DNA of 16,885 nt, taken from Stramenopiles sp. TOSAG23-2. Lineage: Eukaryota > Sar. The notes beneath the pieces were generated by a model. It was not told the DNA's origin. It ran no database searches and saw only the letters and a list, made by a program, of their open reading frames with translations. The stretch spans positions 1-16,885 of the forward strand of contig LT649663.1 of assembly GCA_900128395.1 (NCBI GenBank), read 5' to 3'. The position numbers and the translations under genes were made by a program. The stretch's first letter is position 1. Each line of letters opens with the position of its first letter. Of the stretch, positions 1-8,945 are shown piece by piece.

Positions 1-85
1 CTCATATTTTAAGGTATGGGCTGTAGCAGGGAAGAACGAAGGGAATCGAGTAGGAATAGAGAATAGAGGGAGTGTGATTGTGATA

Positions 86-497
86 TGATAGGGGCGTATC
101 TTCTACGGCTATGGTCATTTTAGTACAATTTAAAAAAAGAAGTGAAGTTGGTGTGATAGGGGCGTATCTTCTACGGAAAAGATCCATTTAAGTACAATTT
201 TAAAAAAGAAGTGAAGTTGGTATGATGGGAAATATCTTCTACGGAAAAGATCAATTTAAGTACAATTTAAAAAAAGAAGTGACGGTGGTATGATAGGGGA
301 ATACATTCTACGTAAAAGATCAATTTAAGTACAACTATAAAAAAGAAGTGAAAATGAGGTGATAGGGGGATACCATCTACGGCTAAGATCATTTTAAGTA
401 CAATTTAAAAAAAGAAGTGAAAATGAGGTGATAGGGGAATATATTCTACGGAAAAGCTCATTTTAAGTACAAGATAAAAAAAGAAGTCGAAGTGAGG
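86..497. repeat. Tandem minisatellite, six units of 68-69 bp
   Basis: Six imperfect head-to-tail units begin at 86, 154, 223, 291, 360 and 429, so the period is 68-69 bp. Each unit opens with TGATAGGGG or a close variant, then has TTCTACGG, AAAGATCA, TTTAAGTACAA, an A-run and AAGAAGTGAA. Bases just before 86 resemble a decayed unit end, so the array may extend a little 5'. The last two units end in a GAGGT variant where earlier ones have GTTGG or GGTGG, so there are at least two subtypes. It lies 387 bp upstream of the start codon of the 1999-aa secreted protein. Open frames across it are by-products of the repeat and are not called as genes. Confidence 0.95.
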
Positions 498-883
498 TGA
501 ATCGATATTTTTTGACGATCAAAAAAAAGAGGAGGAAGAACTTAGATGATAAAATGATGGTAATAAAGTCCAATAATAATTAGCATGGAGATAGTATTGA
601 TTTTGCCTTGGATGGACTATATATTTAATCTAATAGACATATATATCAACGAACAAGACAACACAACAACAAGAACAACATCAACAATATAGTTAGTAGT
701 ATTATATTATTATCAGAGGAGAGAAACGATAGTTTGTGTCTGTCAGATAATAGTTATATATATATAGAGACGAACATAGCATATATATCGTGTGTTGTAA
801 TCAAGTTTTTTGTTTGTGTGTAATTGTGTATATTTAATTAATTAGATATATAATTATATAGTAGGTAGAAAGAAGCAAGTTTT
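498..883 (+). promoter_or_regulatory. Presumed promoter and 5' leader of the 1999-aa gene
   Basis: This AT-rich stretch lies between the tandem array and the start codon. It holds a CAA-rich patch at about 648-690 and a TATA-like alternation at 754-766 (TTATATATATATAG). Shorter TA runs follow. The role is inferred from position, and the transcription start cannot be placed. I see no other gene here. Confidence 0.35.
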
Positions 884-3800
884 ATGATGAAGTGTTTTAG
901 TAATATTTTATTCATTGCATTCCTTGCACTTGTTGCAACGTCCGTCAATGGATTTGATGGTTTTAAATTAGATGATATGGGAAATCCTGTACAATTGAAC
1001 AATGAAGCACCTAAAGCGAAGCCAGCAGTATCTGCTTCTTCGTTGCAAGGTCAAGGCATGGAACGCTTTCGCGAAACAAATGCTGCACCTGTTCATCCAG
1101 AAATAGCAAAATTAATTAACGAAAAAACAGAAATTGGAATCAAACTTGCACAGTTTGAACCAATGAAAGAGGCCAAACCAAAGAAAGGCATCTCTGCAGA
1201 GGAGCTAGAGCAATTGAACTCGTTCCGCGAGAAAGTCGGTGAGTTGCAACGCTTGCCAGAAGGTGCAAAATTGTTAGGTAAAATGGCGAAAAGGTTATCC
1301 CAGAATCCACATGAAAATGTTGACTCGTTTTTAAACCTTTTATTTAGTTTACGTAAAAGCTTAGCAAGTGCAAAAAAGGATTCCAAACAAATATGGAAAA
1401 AAGTTAAAGGTACTTGTGAAGAATCAGAGCAAGAATCGGATAAGAAAATCAACGAGTTGAAAGGTCGTAAAGAAAAAGCAACTCGTGATTTGCAAAGCAT
1501 TCGTACACGTTTAGCAGATGCAAATAGTAAATTAGCACAAGCACGTTCCAAAGCAACTCCTGCTAAAGGAGGACCAGCAAAAGCAATTGCTATGTTAGAA
1601 ATTTTAGAACATAACGTTGCAAATCACATCCCAAACCGCGGCGTTCCAATGATCAAACCACAATCGATCGATGCGTTGGCAAATGCCATCTCTGGAACTG
1701 CACCTGGTGTATTCAACGTAGCATCGAAGACTATCAGTTCACTCATTGAAATTACTGGTAGTGGTGACGACGATGAAGAAATTTATTGCCCTGAAAACTT
1801 TTGTCAACGTAGTAAAAAACGTGATGCAAACTTCCATGGACCACGCTCTGCATTCGTTGAATGCTTCAAGAAAGAGACCCAAGATATTCGTTTGCCAACC
1901 GTATGGACAGCAGCAAAAGGTGCAAAGAAACGTGTTGCATTGTTAAATAGTGGCATGCATAGACAAGTATGTACTGTTGAAGGCAAAGCAGGTAAATCAC
2001 CTAAACAAAAAGTATATGGCTTGTTAAAACGTTTACGCAATGCTTTATCTGGTTCCTCCCCAGTTGCAAGTGCAGATGTTGTTGTAAAGCAATTGGAAGA
2101 GCAACAAAAAGGCGCGAAGGAAGAAAGTAAAAAAGCGGCAGTTGCTGGAAAAGCAGATGATGCACATGCGGAATTAATTCGTTTAGAAGCAGTTGTCGAT
2201 GGTTTATTAAGTGATGAAGCAGCAACGGAAGCAGCAGAACAAAATTACCACGTATTGCTTGGACAAGAACGTAAATTTAAACTTGATTTGTTACGTGCAT
2301 GTGAGGAGAAAGGTAAGCGCCAATCAGATGAGCAAGGCGCTCGCAAAGCACAAGTGAATGCAGTCGATCTAGCAGTTGCATTGGTAAAACGCAATATGAT
2401 CTTGTTGAAACACTTTTTAAAAGGTGGAAACCCAATGACAAGTGCAGAACAAGCACGTTTAAATGATGAAGCTGAATTAATGCTTGATCCTGACATGGCA
2501 GCCGCTAAAGCATTAGCTGAAGCAAAGAAAAAACAACGTGATGCTTCCATCACTAAAGGCATTAAATCAATTGGTGCATTAGGTGTTGATCCATCATTAG
2601 TTAAATTGCAATTGTTATCAGTGAAAAGAGGTTGCGTACCAGGAAAAGAATTATGGTGCGGCACCAAACGTCAATGTATCGATACTTCCGAGGAATGCCC
2701 AAGCGCACCAACTATCATGAAGGATGAACAAGGTAACCAAGTTGTATCGCAAGGTCAACAGGCTGCATTTGTATTTGAAGATCCATTAGATAAAGAAAAA
2801 GAAGATGCAGAATTAGATGTGATTCGCGAGAAAGCATCAATGATCAAACAAAAAGTTGTAAAAAGAAAGAAGCAAGAAGAATTACGTAAAAAATACGAAG
2901 AGAAAATCAAACGTATTACTAAACGTAAGGAAGAATTGAAAAAAGGCGCAGAAGCCGATATGAAGAAAATGAAACGTATCAGTGCTAAAGCGAAAATTGC
3001 GGAGGCGAAAGCAAATAAATTGGCAATGGATGCAAAAAATATGAAATTGGATATCATGAGTTTGAAAGACGATTTGGAACATTATGAAAAAGAATGTTCG
3101 AAATACGAACGTCGTATGGACGAGATTGAAAACCAAACGTCTGCAATGGCAATCGAAGAGAAAGATGCAGTGAATCGTGCTAAAAAAAGTGCAATGGGAA
3201 ATGCAGAAGACTTAATACAAGAGGAAGATGACATCGTTACCTTGAGAAAAAAATCTAATGCAGCTACTGCTGCGGCAAGAGAAGCTGCAGCAAATGTAAC
3301 AAAAGCAACACAAGATGTAAAAGATGCTGAAGCAAGATATGGCGACAATGCAAGAACAGTAGCAGCCGCATCGAAAGTGTCTTTATTGCAAATTAATGAA
3401 CGCGCACATTTAAGAAGCCGCAGTAAACAACTGGCTGGCTACGGTGGTTATGGCGGTTATGGCGGCGGCGCAGCTGTTGGCGGCGGCGAAGCTGTACAAG
3501 CAAAAGCTGTTGCAAGTGCCGAGAAGACAAAGTCGTATTTACTTGAAGCTCGTTTGCGCGAAACTGAGGAAATGAAACGTTTAAAAATCGCAAGAGAAGA
3601 AGCAGTAAAAGCATCTAAGAAAGTATTGAATGCTATGAAAATGGCTTCAACGATGAAATCCAAAGAAGTTGCTGCTAAAAGTGCTGCAGAAAATGCAGAA
3701 AAAGGAGGCGAAAAAACGTTGAAGAAATTGGAAAGTGAGTTGAAAATCAAAACATCCCAATTCAAATCATGCAAACGTGATAAAAATGCTGCCACCGTAA

Positions 3801-6800
3801 AAATTGCTGACATGGAGTTGAAACAAGCAACACTTGATAGAGAAGCAGCCGAAGCACGTGTTGAAGCCGATAGTTACAAAACTGCTATGAACAAGATGAA
3901 AGTTGCTGAACAAGCTGATGAAATGGAAGCAGCAATTATGGCTGAACCATTGCCAGAGCAAAGCCCAATTATTTCCGTAGCATGTGGCCTATACCTTTCC
4001 GCCAACGAATGTATCTTGGATGTAAGTTGCGGTTGGATCCCTGGCGTTGGTTGCAAATCTGGATCGAAATCTGGCCCATATTTCTGGGATGAACCATTGC
4101 CAGGATGGCAATACAGGAAATTGGACAATGCTAAATGTGAATCTTACTCCGATTGTCGTCAATGCGTTGATGCTGGATGTGGTTGGTGTGGTGCTCGTTT
4201 ATCATGTACTGAAGGAGGTTTGTACGGACCAAGTAATTTGGAAAGTTGCCCACCAGAATACATGCCACAATGGGCACATAAATTAGGACGGGGCCGCAAT
4301 GCATGTCCTGTAAGACAAGTTGTACAGACTGAAAGTGCCATGGCACAACAATTTGCATTACGCGTAGCATTAGCTACCAGAAAAGACATGGCCAAGAAAG
4401 AAAACGAGATTGAAGTGAACGAGGAGCAATTGCAAAAAATGAGAACTGCAAATGCAAATAAAGAGGCAATTAAAACCATGGCACAAACTATCCGAAGCGA
4501 TCGCCGTTCATATGAAATGTTGAAAGCGCAATTAAAAGGCAACGTCGATGAATTAAGACATGCTGAGAAAGGCAAAGCACGCACGTACCAAGCTGGATAT
4601 GCTGAAGGTTTGAAACTGGCAGAACGGAAACATGCACAACAAGAGGGATATTTACAAGGGTTGAAAGAAGGTATTGAGAAAGCAAAAACAATGCGTGGCC
4701 CACAAGGTCCACCAGGATCAGCTGGCCCACAAGGTCCAGAAGGCCGTGGTGTCGATGCATCTGTTGTTGCTCAGACTATCGAACAAAAAATCAAAGCATT
4801 GCATGGTAATGAAATCGACAAAGCTAAACGATTAGCAGAGGAAGCAGTGAAAGCTGCAAAGAATCAAGGCAAACAGCTTGAAAAGATCTCTGGACAAGAA
4901 TTGGCAGCAACTGGTGTAGACGCCGCAACTGGCGCAGCGGAAACTGGTGGAGCTACTGGACTAGAAGCACAACGCGAAGATGCTGCTGCAAAATTAGATG
5001 CCGCTAAATTAGATGCAAAAGCAGCTGTGACAGTGGCCAAAGCAGAAGGCGCAACCGGAGCTGGTGCACCTGGTGCTGAAAATGTTGATTCTATCGATGG
5101 TGGCGATGCTAATAAACAAGTTGAGAAAAAATTGCAAGACTCCAAAGTACAAAAGGCAGTTCAAGCCGCATCTGGTGCAGCTGGTGCAGTAACAAACGGT
5201 AAAAATGCAGGGTCAGCACCAACTGAGAAAGGTATAACCATTGCTTCTGATAATGACGAGGCGGAAGATAGTGATATGGAAAACACAGCAAAAGCTGAGA
5301 AAGATGGTATCAAAACCGGTTTAAGCCCAACAGAAAAAGCTGCAATGGAGGCTTCAAGAGCATCCATGCAAGCCAAGTTAAAGGAATCCGAAGATAAATG
5401 GACTGTCCAAGTTAATAAATTCAAAATCGCGTTAGATGAAGAGAAGTCAACTTGCGGCGCAGCAAAAGCAGCAGCATTAGCAGCACAAGAATTGGAGAAG
5501 AAGAAGAAAGACCTTCAAGGCAAGATCTTAAATATGGAAAAATCAGGTGCAAAATCAAGAGAGAACCAAGCAAAAATGACGGAAGAATTCGTTGAACAAA
5601 CGAAGAAAGTTAATTTAGCAAAGGAGAAATTGGAAGATGCTAAATTGGTCTTATCAAAAGCACCACAACAAACGGATGATCCTCAATACAAAGCAGCAAA
5701 AGCAAAAGTCGATGCTGCCGACACTGAATTCAAAAGTTTAACTGTGACGAAAGATGCTTCAGCAGATGGTAAAAAAGCTGCTGTCCAAGAGGCTAAGAAA
5801 GCTGTCATTGAAATCGACACAGTCAAAAAGGAGCTTGATCGTGTTATCTCCGCATTTACTGAGAAATCAGAAGAAGCTGAATTGAAACAATCGAAGACAT
5901 GCCCAGCTGCTCGCAAGAGGCGCACAATCGAGGAGGCTGAAGCTGGTAAATTAAAAGCAAGTTATGATAAAGTAAAAGCAGCATTAGTTAAACATCAAGC
6001 TATGTTGGATTCTAAAGCAACTGCAGGTGTTAGAAATATGAGTTTTGCATTGTCAGTAAAAGGCGGTCCATACATCAGTGCAGGAAAGAAAGGCTACAAT
6101 GTAATCAAGAATAAAGCTAGCAAAACGGTGTCAGTAGAGGCATGGGTACGCTTACGTGCTTTTGCCCCTGAAGGCATTTTTATGACTGGTTTAGTTACAA
6201 GTACAGGTGGTAATAAAGGTGTAAATGGCCATGGTTGGGCTTTAGGTGCTGATCAAAATGGTTTTGCATTTGCATTTAGACGTGAAGATAAAGCTACCCC
6301 AACGACGGAAATGGATATTATCCGCTCATCCGCCCCAGGAGCGGCTGATGATAATGCTGCTGGCGTGAAAGTTGAATTGAATAAATTTTATCATGTAACT
6401 GCAACATTCACTGATAAACAAGCTAAATTATATATTAATGGAAAACTTGCAAATTTCAAAAGTTATTCCCCATCAACAATTAGTTACGACGTTAATGGTA
6501 AACCTGCTAGTGGAGGTGAATTCACCGTTGGTGCTATGAGAAAAAGTAGCCCATCCAATGCAGTAGTTGATGATATCACCGTTTGGTCTAGAGAATTGAG
6601 CACAGATGAAATCAAAAGCCATTCTTGCGACGCTGCAGCATCGAAGAAAGCAATGACTGCTTCAAAAGATGCAGCACTTGTATTATATTACAATTTTGGA
6701 CCTGGCGACGTTCCAGGATTAAATGTATTAGATAAATCTAAAAATAGTTTAGATGGAAAAATATATGCTCCAGAAAACTCTAGCGTTAAATGGCTTGCAG

Positions 6801-6883
6801 AAGATGTTAAACAATATAAATGTAGCGATTTGATTCGATTAGGTAGAAGTCAAACGACAAGTAACCTTCGTAGAAGAAGGTAA
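884..6883 (+). CDS. Giant secreted coiled-coil protein with PSI-like, collagen-like and LamG modules
   Basis: This is an uninterrupted 1999-codon frame opening ATGATG and ending TAA. Residues 1-23 form a signal peptide (hydrophobic core, likely cleavage after V-N-G). The rest is Lys/Ala/Glu-rich with long coiled-coil stretches (about 182-222, 636-822, 880-1025, 1150-1265 and 1290-1720). Modules in order: a Cys patch near 302-330; a four-Cys module (C584, C592, C598, C605); a Gly/Tyr-rich linker near 850-872; a PSI-like module 1034-1057; a better PSI module 1085-1108 with CGWC; six collagen-type Gly-X-Y triplets 1272-1289; and a LamG/concanavalin-type domain about 1725-1914 (VEAWVRL, FYHV, LYINGKL, VVDDITVWSRELS). 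A tail with YYNF and LDKSKNSLDG follows, ending RRRR. No transmembrane segment is seen after the signal peptide, so it is probably extracellular or stored in a secretory granule. A matrix, surface-coat or extrusome role is inference. I do not recognise an ortholog. Confidence 0.93.
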   Translation: MMKCFSNILFIAFLALVATSVNGFDGFKLDDMGNPVQLNNEAPKAKPAVSASSLQGQGMERFRETNAAPVHPEIAKLINEKTEIGIKLAQFEPMKEAKPKKGISAEELEQLNSFREKVGELQRLPEGAKLLGKMAKRLSQNPHENVDSFLNLLFSLRKSLASAKKDSKQIWKKVKGTCEESEQESDKKINELKGRKEKATRDLQSIRTRLADANSKLAQARSKATPAKGGPAKAIAMLEILEHNVANHIPNRGVPMIKPQSIDALANAISGTAPGVFNVASKTISSLIEITGSGDDDEEIYCPENFCQRSKKRDANFHGPRSAFVECFKKETQDIRLPTVWTAAKGAKKRVALLNSGMHRQVCTVEGKAGKSPKQKVYGLLKRLRNALSGSSPVASADVVVKQLEEQQKGAKEESKKAAVAGKADDAHAELIRLEAVVDGLLSDEAATEAAEQNYHVLLGQERKFKLDLLRACEEKGKRQSDEQGARKAQVNAVDLAVALVKRNMILLKHFLKGGNPMTSAEQARLNDEAELMLDPDMAAAKALAEAKKKQRDASITKGIKSIGALGVDPSLVKLQLLSVKRGCVPGKELWCGTKRQCIDTSEECPSAPTIMKDEQGNQVVSQGQQAAFVFEDPLDKEKEDAELDVIREKASMIKQKVVKRKKQEELRKKYEEKIKRITKRKEELKKGAEADMKKMKRISAKAKIAEAKANKLAMDAKNMKLDIMSLKDDLEHYEKECSKYERRMDEIENQTSAMAIEEKDAVNRAKKSAMGNAEDLIQEEDDIVTLRKKSNAATAAAREAAANVTKATQDVKDAEARYGDNARTVAAASKVSLLQINERAHLRSRSKQLAGYGGYGGYGGGAAVGGGEAVQAKAVASAEKTKSYLLEARLRETEEMKRLKIAREEAVKASKKVLNAMKMASTMKSKEVAAKSAAENAEKGGEKTLKKLESELKIKTSQFKSCKRDKNAATVKIADMELKQATLDREAAEARVEADSYKTAMNKMKVAEQADEMEAAIMAEPLPEQSPIISVACGLYLSANECILDVSCGWIPGVGCKSGSKSGPYFWDEPLPGWQYRKLDNAKCESYSDCRQCVDAGCGWCGARLSCTEGGLYGPSNLESCPPEYMPQWAHKLGRGRNACPVRQVVQTESAMAQQFALRVALATRKDMAKKENEIEVNEEQLQKMRTANANKEAIKTMAQTIRSDRRSYEMLKAQLKGNVDELRHAEKGKARTYQAGYAEGLKLAERKHAQQEGYLQGLKEGIEKAKTMRGPQGPPGSAGPQGPEGRGVDASVVAQTIEQKIKALHGNEIDKAKRLAEEAVKAAKNQGKQLEKISGQELAATGVDAATGAAETGGATGLEAQREDAAAKLDAAKLDAKAAVTVAKAEGATGAGAPGAENVDSIDGGDANKQVEKKLQDSKVQKAVQAASGAAGAVTNGKNAGSAPTEKGITIASDNDEAEDSDMENTAKAEKDGIKTGLSPTEKAAMEASRASMQAKLKESEDKWTVQVNKFKIALDEEKSTCGAAKAAALAAQELEKKKKDLQGKILNMEKSGAKSRENQAKMTEEFVEQTKKVNLAKEKLEDAKLVLSKAPQQTDDPQYKAAKAKVDAADTEFKSLTVTKDASADGKKAAVQEAKKAVIEIDTVKKELDRVISAFTEKSEEAELKQSKTCPAARKRRTIEEAEAGKLKASYDKVKAALVKHQAMLDSKATAGVRNMSFALSVKGGPYISAGKKGYNVIKNKASKTVSVEAWVRLRAFAPEGIFMTGLVTSTGGNKGVNGHGWALGADQNGFAFAFRREDKATPTTEMDIIRSSAPGAADDNAAGVKVELNKFYHVTATFTDKQAKLYINGKLANFKSYSPSTISYDVNGKPASGGEFTVGAMRKSSPSNAVVDDITVWSRELSTDEIKSHSCDAAASKKAMTASKDAALVLYYNFGPGDVPGLNVLDKSKNSLDGKIYAPENSSVKWLAEDVKQYKCSDLIRLGRSQTTSNLRRRR

Positions 6884-7040
6884 ATAGTTTATAAGAGCGA
6901 CAGAAAAGCAAAAAGTAGTAAAAAAATAATATATTTTTTATAAAAATATATACTTGATTTTAATAATTTTAAACACACACACCCATTTATATTTTTTAAT
7001 ATAAAATTATGACACTATAAATTTAGAATATCTTTTTAGT

Positions 7041-8251
7041 TTAGGTGTCTTGCAGATGCGGTCGAATGACCATGTTGCCCTTATTGTCCGTAATTACATC
7101 TAAATTATTCTCAACAAGGACTGATTTATGTTGACCAAGATTGTTACCAGCTCCATTCGTCACAAGATTAAATATTAATTGGAACCCTACAATTTTATTT
7201 CGTATAATAAAACACCCAACAAAATTCACTATGTATATATATATGTACGTATTTTTGTTAGTAACTTACTTAGAATATTATCTGTAGCATTTGTGCACAT
7301 TCTTACTTACAAATAGCAACTAATGTTATGAAAATATTCACATTAGAATTGTAACGACGAGTATTTGCACGATTACTTAATTGTTGTCCAAAACTAATAC
7401 TTGATAAACCAACAAATATGAATAAACATGGATAAAATAAATATGAAAATATTAAATTTGCAGATAATGCTATACAATGCCCAGACAAAGCATACCCAGT
7501 TGTATATGCACACATAGACCATGAACTTGTTTCTCCTAATGCATAAAATCCTATTTTAAGTAAACATGTAAACCCTAGCCAACATGTAAACGATAGAAAA
7601 ATTGCAGTACTTAAAATCATTTGTTCAGCATAGTGCCTTGGCCAATCGCCTTGTAATTCTACACTCATCGTTAAAATTGCAGCCATTGTAAGTGTCAATA
7701 CGAATGGGCCATAAAGATCTGGTTTTGACGTATATCGCTTATGGATATTTTGGTTATTGCCGGTATTGTTGTTTTGGCGCGATGTTGGTATATTTGGAAA
7801 CAAACTATAGATCAATTTACGTATAAAATCACTTGTATCAACTGTAATATTTAGATAAACGTTAAATTGTTAGAAACATTTTGTGTTTTTTAATATATTT
7901 ACATGTTCATGTATAGTCAGACTTACCGTCAAACAATGGTCTTAACGTATCTATGATCCCGTAAAAATTTCCTGCTGTGACCATGTCTTGTACATCTTTT
8001 GCACGTCTACGAATATATCTTGCTAATAGCTCTTCACGCTCTTCATCCTGTTGTGTTCTATTATTCTCCATATGATTATCACTATTATTCGTTCCACCAC
8101 CTTCCACATCTACATTCATGCTGGTCATGGTTGGCGAGCCATCTTTATCATTTTCACTGGTTACTAAATTTGACGATGGCGTAGGATTACGCTTTCTAGC
8201 TTGATTTGGTTGCATCATCTTGTACACTAATAATAATTTCGTTCTTACCAT
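7041..8251 (-). CDS. YIPF3: YIPF3 homolog, Golgi Yip1-family membrane protein, three exons
   Basis: The coding exons are complement 8251-7927, 7841-7311 and 7228-7041, totalling 1044 nt (347 codons plus stop), close to the roughly 350 aa of animal YIPF3. Exon 1 encodes a hydrophilic cytosolic N-terminus ending LRPLFD. Splicing continues it as V-D-T-S-D-F into PDLYGPF (149-155), the Yip1 signature at the first membrane segment. GYALSGHC (224-231) matches the GYxLxGHC block that I recall for YIPF3 rather than YIPF1/2. Five hydrophobic segments are visible, and the fifth spans the exon 2-3 junction, leaving a polar tail of about 45 residues, probably lumenal. The family acts in Golgi organisation and glycosylation, usually with YIPF4. 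The start is uncertain: Met1 at 8251 or the Met-Met pair at 8218 (336 aa); the latter looks more natural. The gene converges on the 1999-aa gene, 157 bp away. Confidence 0.88.
7229..7310 (-). other. Intron 2 of the YIPF3 gene (82 nt)
   Basis: On the minus strand the donor is GCTATTT|GTAAGT (exon ends at 7311) and the acceptor is TACATAG|TGAATTT (exon resumes at 7228). A perfect TACTAAC branch sequence occupies 7263-7257, about 28 nt before the acceptor. Splicing joins the two halves of the fifth membrane segment in frame. Without it the protein would stop after two more residues, in mid-helix. Confidence 0.85.
7842..7926 (-). other. Intron 1 of the YIPF3 gene (85 nt)
   Basis: On the minus strand the donor is GACG|GTAAGT (exon ends at 7927) and the acceptor is ATATTACAG|TTGATAC (exon resumes at 7841). 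A TTTCTAAC branch-like sequence lies upstream of the acceptor. Reading through would give a stop seven codons into the intron. Splicing restores a frame with the expected Yip1-family continuation. Confidence 0.88.
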
Positions 8252-8945
8252 CTATATGTATCTATATCCTTTATCTCCTATTTTGTATTTTCAAAAATTT
8301 TTTATTTTTTATATATTCTATAAAATAAATAAAATAACGTTTTGTATTTTGTCTTGTGTGTCTTGTGCTGCCTTTTGTGCTCTCCTGATGGTGGCACTTC
8401 ACTTAGACGACTATTAGACTACTTGTATATAGGCTTCGTGTGGCAGAGTTGTTACAATAATTTAAATTGACGGCGATGCTGATGGCGCTGGAAAAAGGTA
8501 ATTTGCCTAAAAAATAGATAACATTTCCGGAATTTTTATCATCTCATAAAATAATCACACGTATACTAATACAGTAACTAAAAGTTGCAAAACGATACAT
8601 AACTCTAATGCGAGCGTTCCCACGAAAAAATGAATTTCAAAAAAGGAATTTGTGATTTCATTTTATTTTAAAATAAATAACTATGAAATATCACTTTACA
8701 AAATACAATCGGATATATGTATGTTTAAAATATCAATAATCGGCATATTTTGATCCAATTTTTGACCCTACTGACGTATTAAAACCAAAAAAACAGGGAT
8801 GATGGGATGATTCGCATGACGCATGAACACGTGTGAGCACGTGATCACCGTACGAATACAGGACACCACAAACCAAAAACAAGCAAGACGTAGAAGTGTA
8901 GTAAATCAGATATAAACGGATTTAAACATTACAAAAGCGATCGAT
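8252..8945. promoter_or_regulatory. Divergent intergenic promoter region (YIPF3 leftward, 511-aa gene rightward)
   Basis: This 694-bp region has no supportable gene. The YIPF3-proximal part (about 8280-8340) is very AT-rich. The part proximal to the 511-aa gene is more mixed and carries TGACG words (8772-8776, 8817-8821), a tandem CGCATGA heptamer (8813-8826) and two CACGTG boxes. It presumably contains both core promoters. I saw no clear TATA box or RNA gene. Confidence 0.5.
8828..8843. promoter_or_regulatory. Paired CACGTG boxes
   Basis: Two perfect CACGTG palindromes lie at 8828-8833 and 8838-8843, 10 bp apart start to start and about 105-120 bp upstream of the 511-aa start codon. CACGTG is the classic target of bHLH and bZIP (G-box) factors in eukaryotes. 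Spacing of about one helical turn would put both sites on one DNA face. Function is inferred. Confidence 0.45.

Noticed and set aside
2-187. 61-codon frame on the minus strand at the window edge
   Set aside because: It runs through the tandem array, so the frame is a by-product of repeated sequence. It has no recognisable protein features.
651-663. GAACAAGACAACA shared between the leader of the giant gene and 10974-10986 upstream of the cotransporter gene
   Set aside because: A 13-base match is expected about once or twice by chance in a window this long, more so in A-rich sequence. Spacing to the start codons differs.
4159-4584. 141-codon minus-strand frame inside the giant gene, with similar long antisense frames elsewhere in it
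   Set aside because: They mirror the Lys/Ala/Glu codon usage of the sense gene and have Ser/Phe/Cys-rich composition typical of shadow frames. The sense strand has a signal peptide and recognisable domains.
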